Source of the DNA: Candidatus Treponema faecavium
GTDB lineage: Bacteria; Spirochaetota; Spirochaetia; Treponematales; Treponemataceae
Direction: 5' to 3'
Assembly (NCBI GenBank): GCA_019113455.1
Contig: DXHG01000155.1
Span: 1 to 6,895 of the forward strand
DNA: 6,895 nucleotides
Part shown: positions 6,469 through 6,895 of the stretch, piece after piece
How the letters are laid out: the number at the start of each line of letters is the position of its first letter
How positions within the stretch are numbered: position 1 is the first letter of the stretch
Translations under genes and position numbers: made by a program
Notes under the pieces: model-generated
What the model was told of the DNA's origin: nothing
Seen by the model: the letters and a program-made list of their open reading frames with translations, nothing else
Database searches by the model: none

Positions 6469-6497
6469 ATTTTCTGCCGTTTTGCACAGTCTGTCAA
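6469..6497 (-). promoter_or_regulatory. Probable promoter of the propeller/lipoprotein operon
   Basis: The leftward strand has a perfect -35 box TTGACA (6492-6497), a 17-bp spacer, and GAAAAT (6469-6474, 4 of 6 matches) as the -10 box. The start point would fall near 6462, essentially at the ATG, suggesting a leaderless or nearly leaderless transcript. The weak -10 box keeps confidence moderate. Confidence 0.5.
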
Positions 6498-6651
6498 GCC
6501 GCAGAACAGCAGCATTTACTTTGCACGCTGCACGTGCGGCGGCAGTTTCGCAGTTTTGCTGCGGGGAGTTTTGCGTTTGCACGCGCGCTTTTCTCTTTCT
6601 TATTCTCTGCAATTCGCTTTTCTGGGGCGGAAGAGGCATCTCTACTTAGTC

Positions 6652-6668
6652 GCAGACCTGAGGTCTGC
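6652..6668 (+). repeat. Perfect 7-bp hairpin in repeat copy B
   Basis: GCAGACC (6652-6658) and GGTCTGC (6662-6668) enclose a 3-base loop. The segment is absent from copy A. No T-run follows. Confidence 0.6.
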
Positions 6669-6669
6669 T

Positions 6670-6709
6670 CGTGCTTACTGCGAGGGCATTAGTCAGCGCA
6701 GAAAGCGTG
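6670..6709 (+). repeat. Long imperfect hairpin in repeat copy B
   Basis: Bases 6673-6682 pair with 6697-6706 (nine of ten positions, one A-A mismatch) around a 14-base loop. Three more pairs, two of them G-U, can extend it to 6670 and 6709. It directly follows the hairpin at 6652-6668, giving two stacked hairpins in the B-specific middle. Confidence 0.55.
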
Positions 6710-6740
6710 CTCCCGCCCAGCCTCACACTCTCTCCTCCAG

Positions 6741-6765
6741 TACTGCGGCTTGCCGCGGTGCAGTA
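6741..6765 (+). repeat. Inverted repeat at the 3' part of copy B
   Basis: TACTGC (6741-6746) pairs with GCAGTA (6760-6765). Inside, GGC (6747-6749) can pair with GCC (6752-6754). It starts inside the block shared with copy A, where A has an unrelated CTCCAG/CTGGAG hairpin. Confidence 0.5.
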
Positions 6766-6855
6766 AACTGCATGATCTGCCACCGAAAATGACACAGTTT
6801 AAGCAGGGGACGTGCAAAGACAGGGAACACTAGATATAGCGGGGGTAGAAAGGGA

Positions 6856-6895
6856 ATGGAAATACCACTGGAAAAGAAAATTGAGCTGTTGCTGC
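6856..6895 (+). CDS. Probable start of an unidentified rightward gene (cut by window edge)
   Basis: An ATG at 6856-6858 opens a frame reading MEIPLEKKIELLL up to the window end. A GGGGG run (6841-6845) or AAGGG (6850-6854) lies upstream; the first is a plausible but not ideal ribosome-binding site and the second is too close. The short charged and leucine-rich start looks protein-like, but 13 residues are too few to name a family. A competing frame opens from a GTG at 6812 and cannot be excluded. The gene would be divergent from the propeller operon. Confidence 0.4.
   Translation, partial: MEIPLEKKIELLL

Larger units (their letters stand above)
6525..6782 (+). repeat. Dispersed intergenic repeat, copy B
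   Basis: This is a diverged second copy of the repeat at 1082-1332, in the same orientation and with blocks in the same order (paired coordinates are under copy A). Relative to A it has about 23 extra bases between the first two blocks, including the near-tandem GCAGTTTC/GCAGTTTT and a hairpin CGCAG (6549-6553) with CTGCG (6559-6563). A different middle segment (about 6640-6720) carries two larger hairpins. As in copy A, a purine-rich run (6624-6636) and a pyrimidine-rich run (6728-6738) flank the variable middle. It occupies most of the roughly 390 bp without a gene between the propeller gene and the next rightward gene. No transposase or terminal repeats are visible. Confidence 0.75.

Noticed and set aside
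6105..6692. A 195-codon rightward frame opposite the propeller gene and running into repeat copy B
   Set aside because: Most of it is antisense to a well-supported gene, has Ser/Arg/Ala-rich shadow composition and matches no family. Only its last part, inside the repeat, is of interest.

Overview
The window looks like a piece of a bacterial chromosome of moderately high GC content. My best guess is a Treponema-like spirochaete. This is inference from the style of the proteins (a YihY-type membrane protein fused to a cyclic-nucleotide-binding domain, and an SLH/TPR lipoprotein next to a very large membrane-anchored propeller protein). No marker gene in the window settles it.

Layout. Positions 1-1048 hold a leftward operon with a good sigma70-type promoter (1020-1048): ndk (nucleoside diphosphate kinase, complete), then gpsA (glycerol-3-phosphate dehydrogenase, running off the left edge). 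Positions 991-1387 are a 397-bp divergent intergenic region filled mostly by a repeat (copy A) with hairpins and short direct repeats. Positions 1388-2671 are a rightward gene for a six-helix YihY-family membrane protein with a C-terminal cNMP-binding domain. It converges, with only 15 bp between stops, on a leftward two-gene unit: an 889-aa single-pass membrane protein with a DUF3352-like N-terminal region and a C-terminal beta-propeller (3794-6463), followed 24 bp later by a TPR/SLH-type lipoprotein (2687-3769). Positions 6464-6855 are a second divergent intergenic region of about 390 bp, carrying a diverged second copy (B) of the same repeat in the same orientation. A new rightward gene probably begins at 6856 and leaves the window.

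How it fits together. The left operon is housekeeping (nucleotide pools and the lipid precursor sn-glycerol-3-phosphate). The propeller protein and the lipoprotein are probably co-transcribed envelope proteins that may work together. The YihY-cNBD protein would let a cytoplasmic cyclic nucleotide act on an integral membrane protein.

The least explained material is the pair of intergenic repeats. Each sits about 30 bp upstream of the -35 box of a leftward gene and fills a divergent promoter region. They share blocks of 9-22 bp, differ in internal segments that each form their own hairpins, and share a short amino-acid pattern in one frame.
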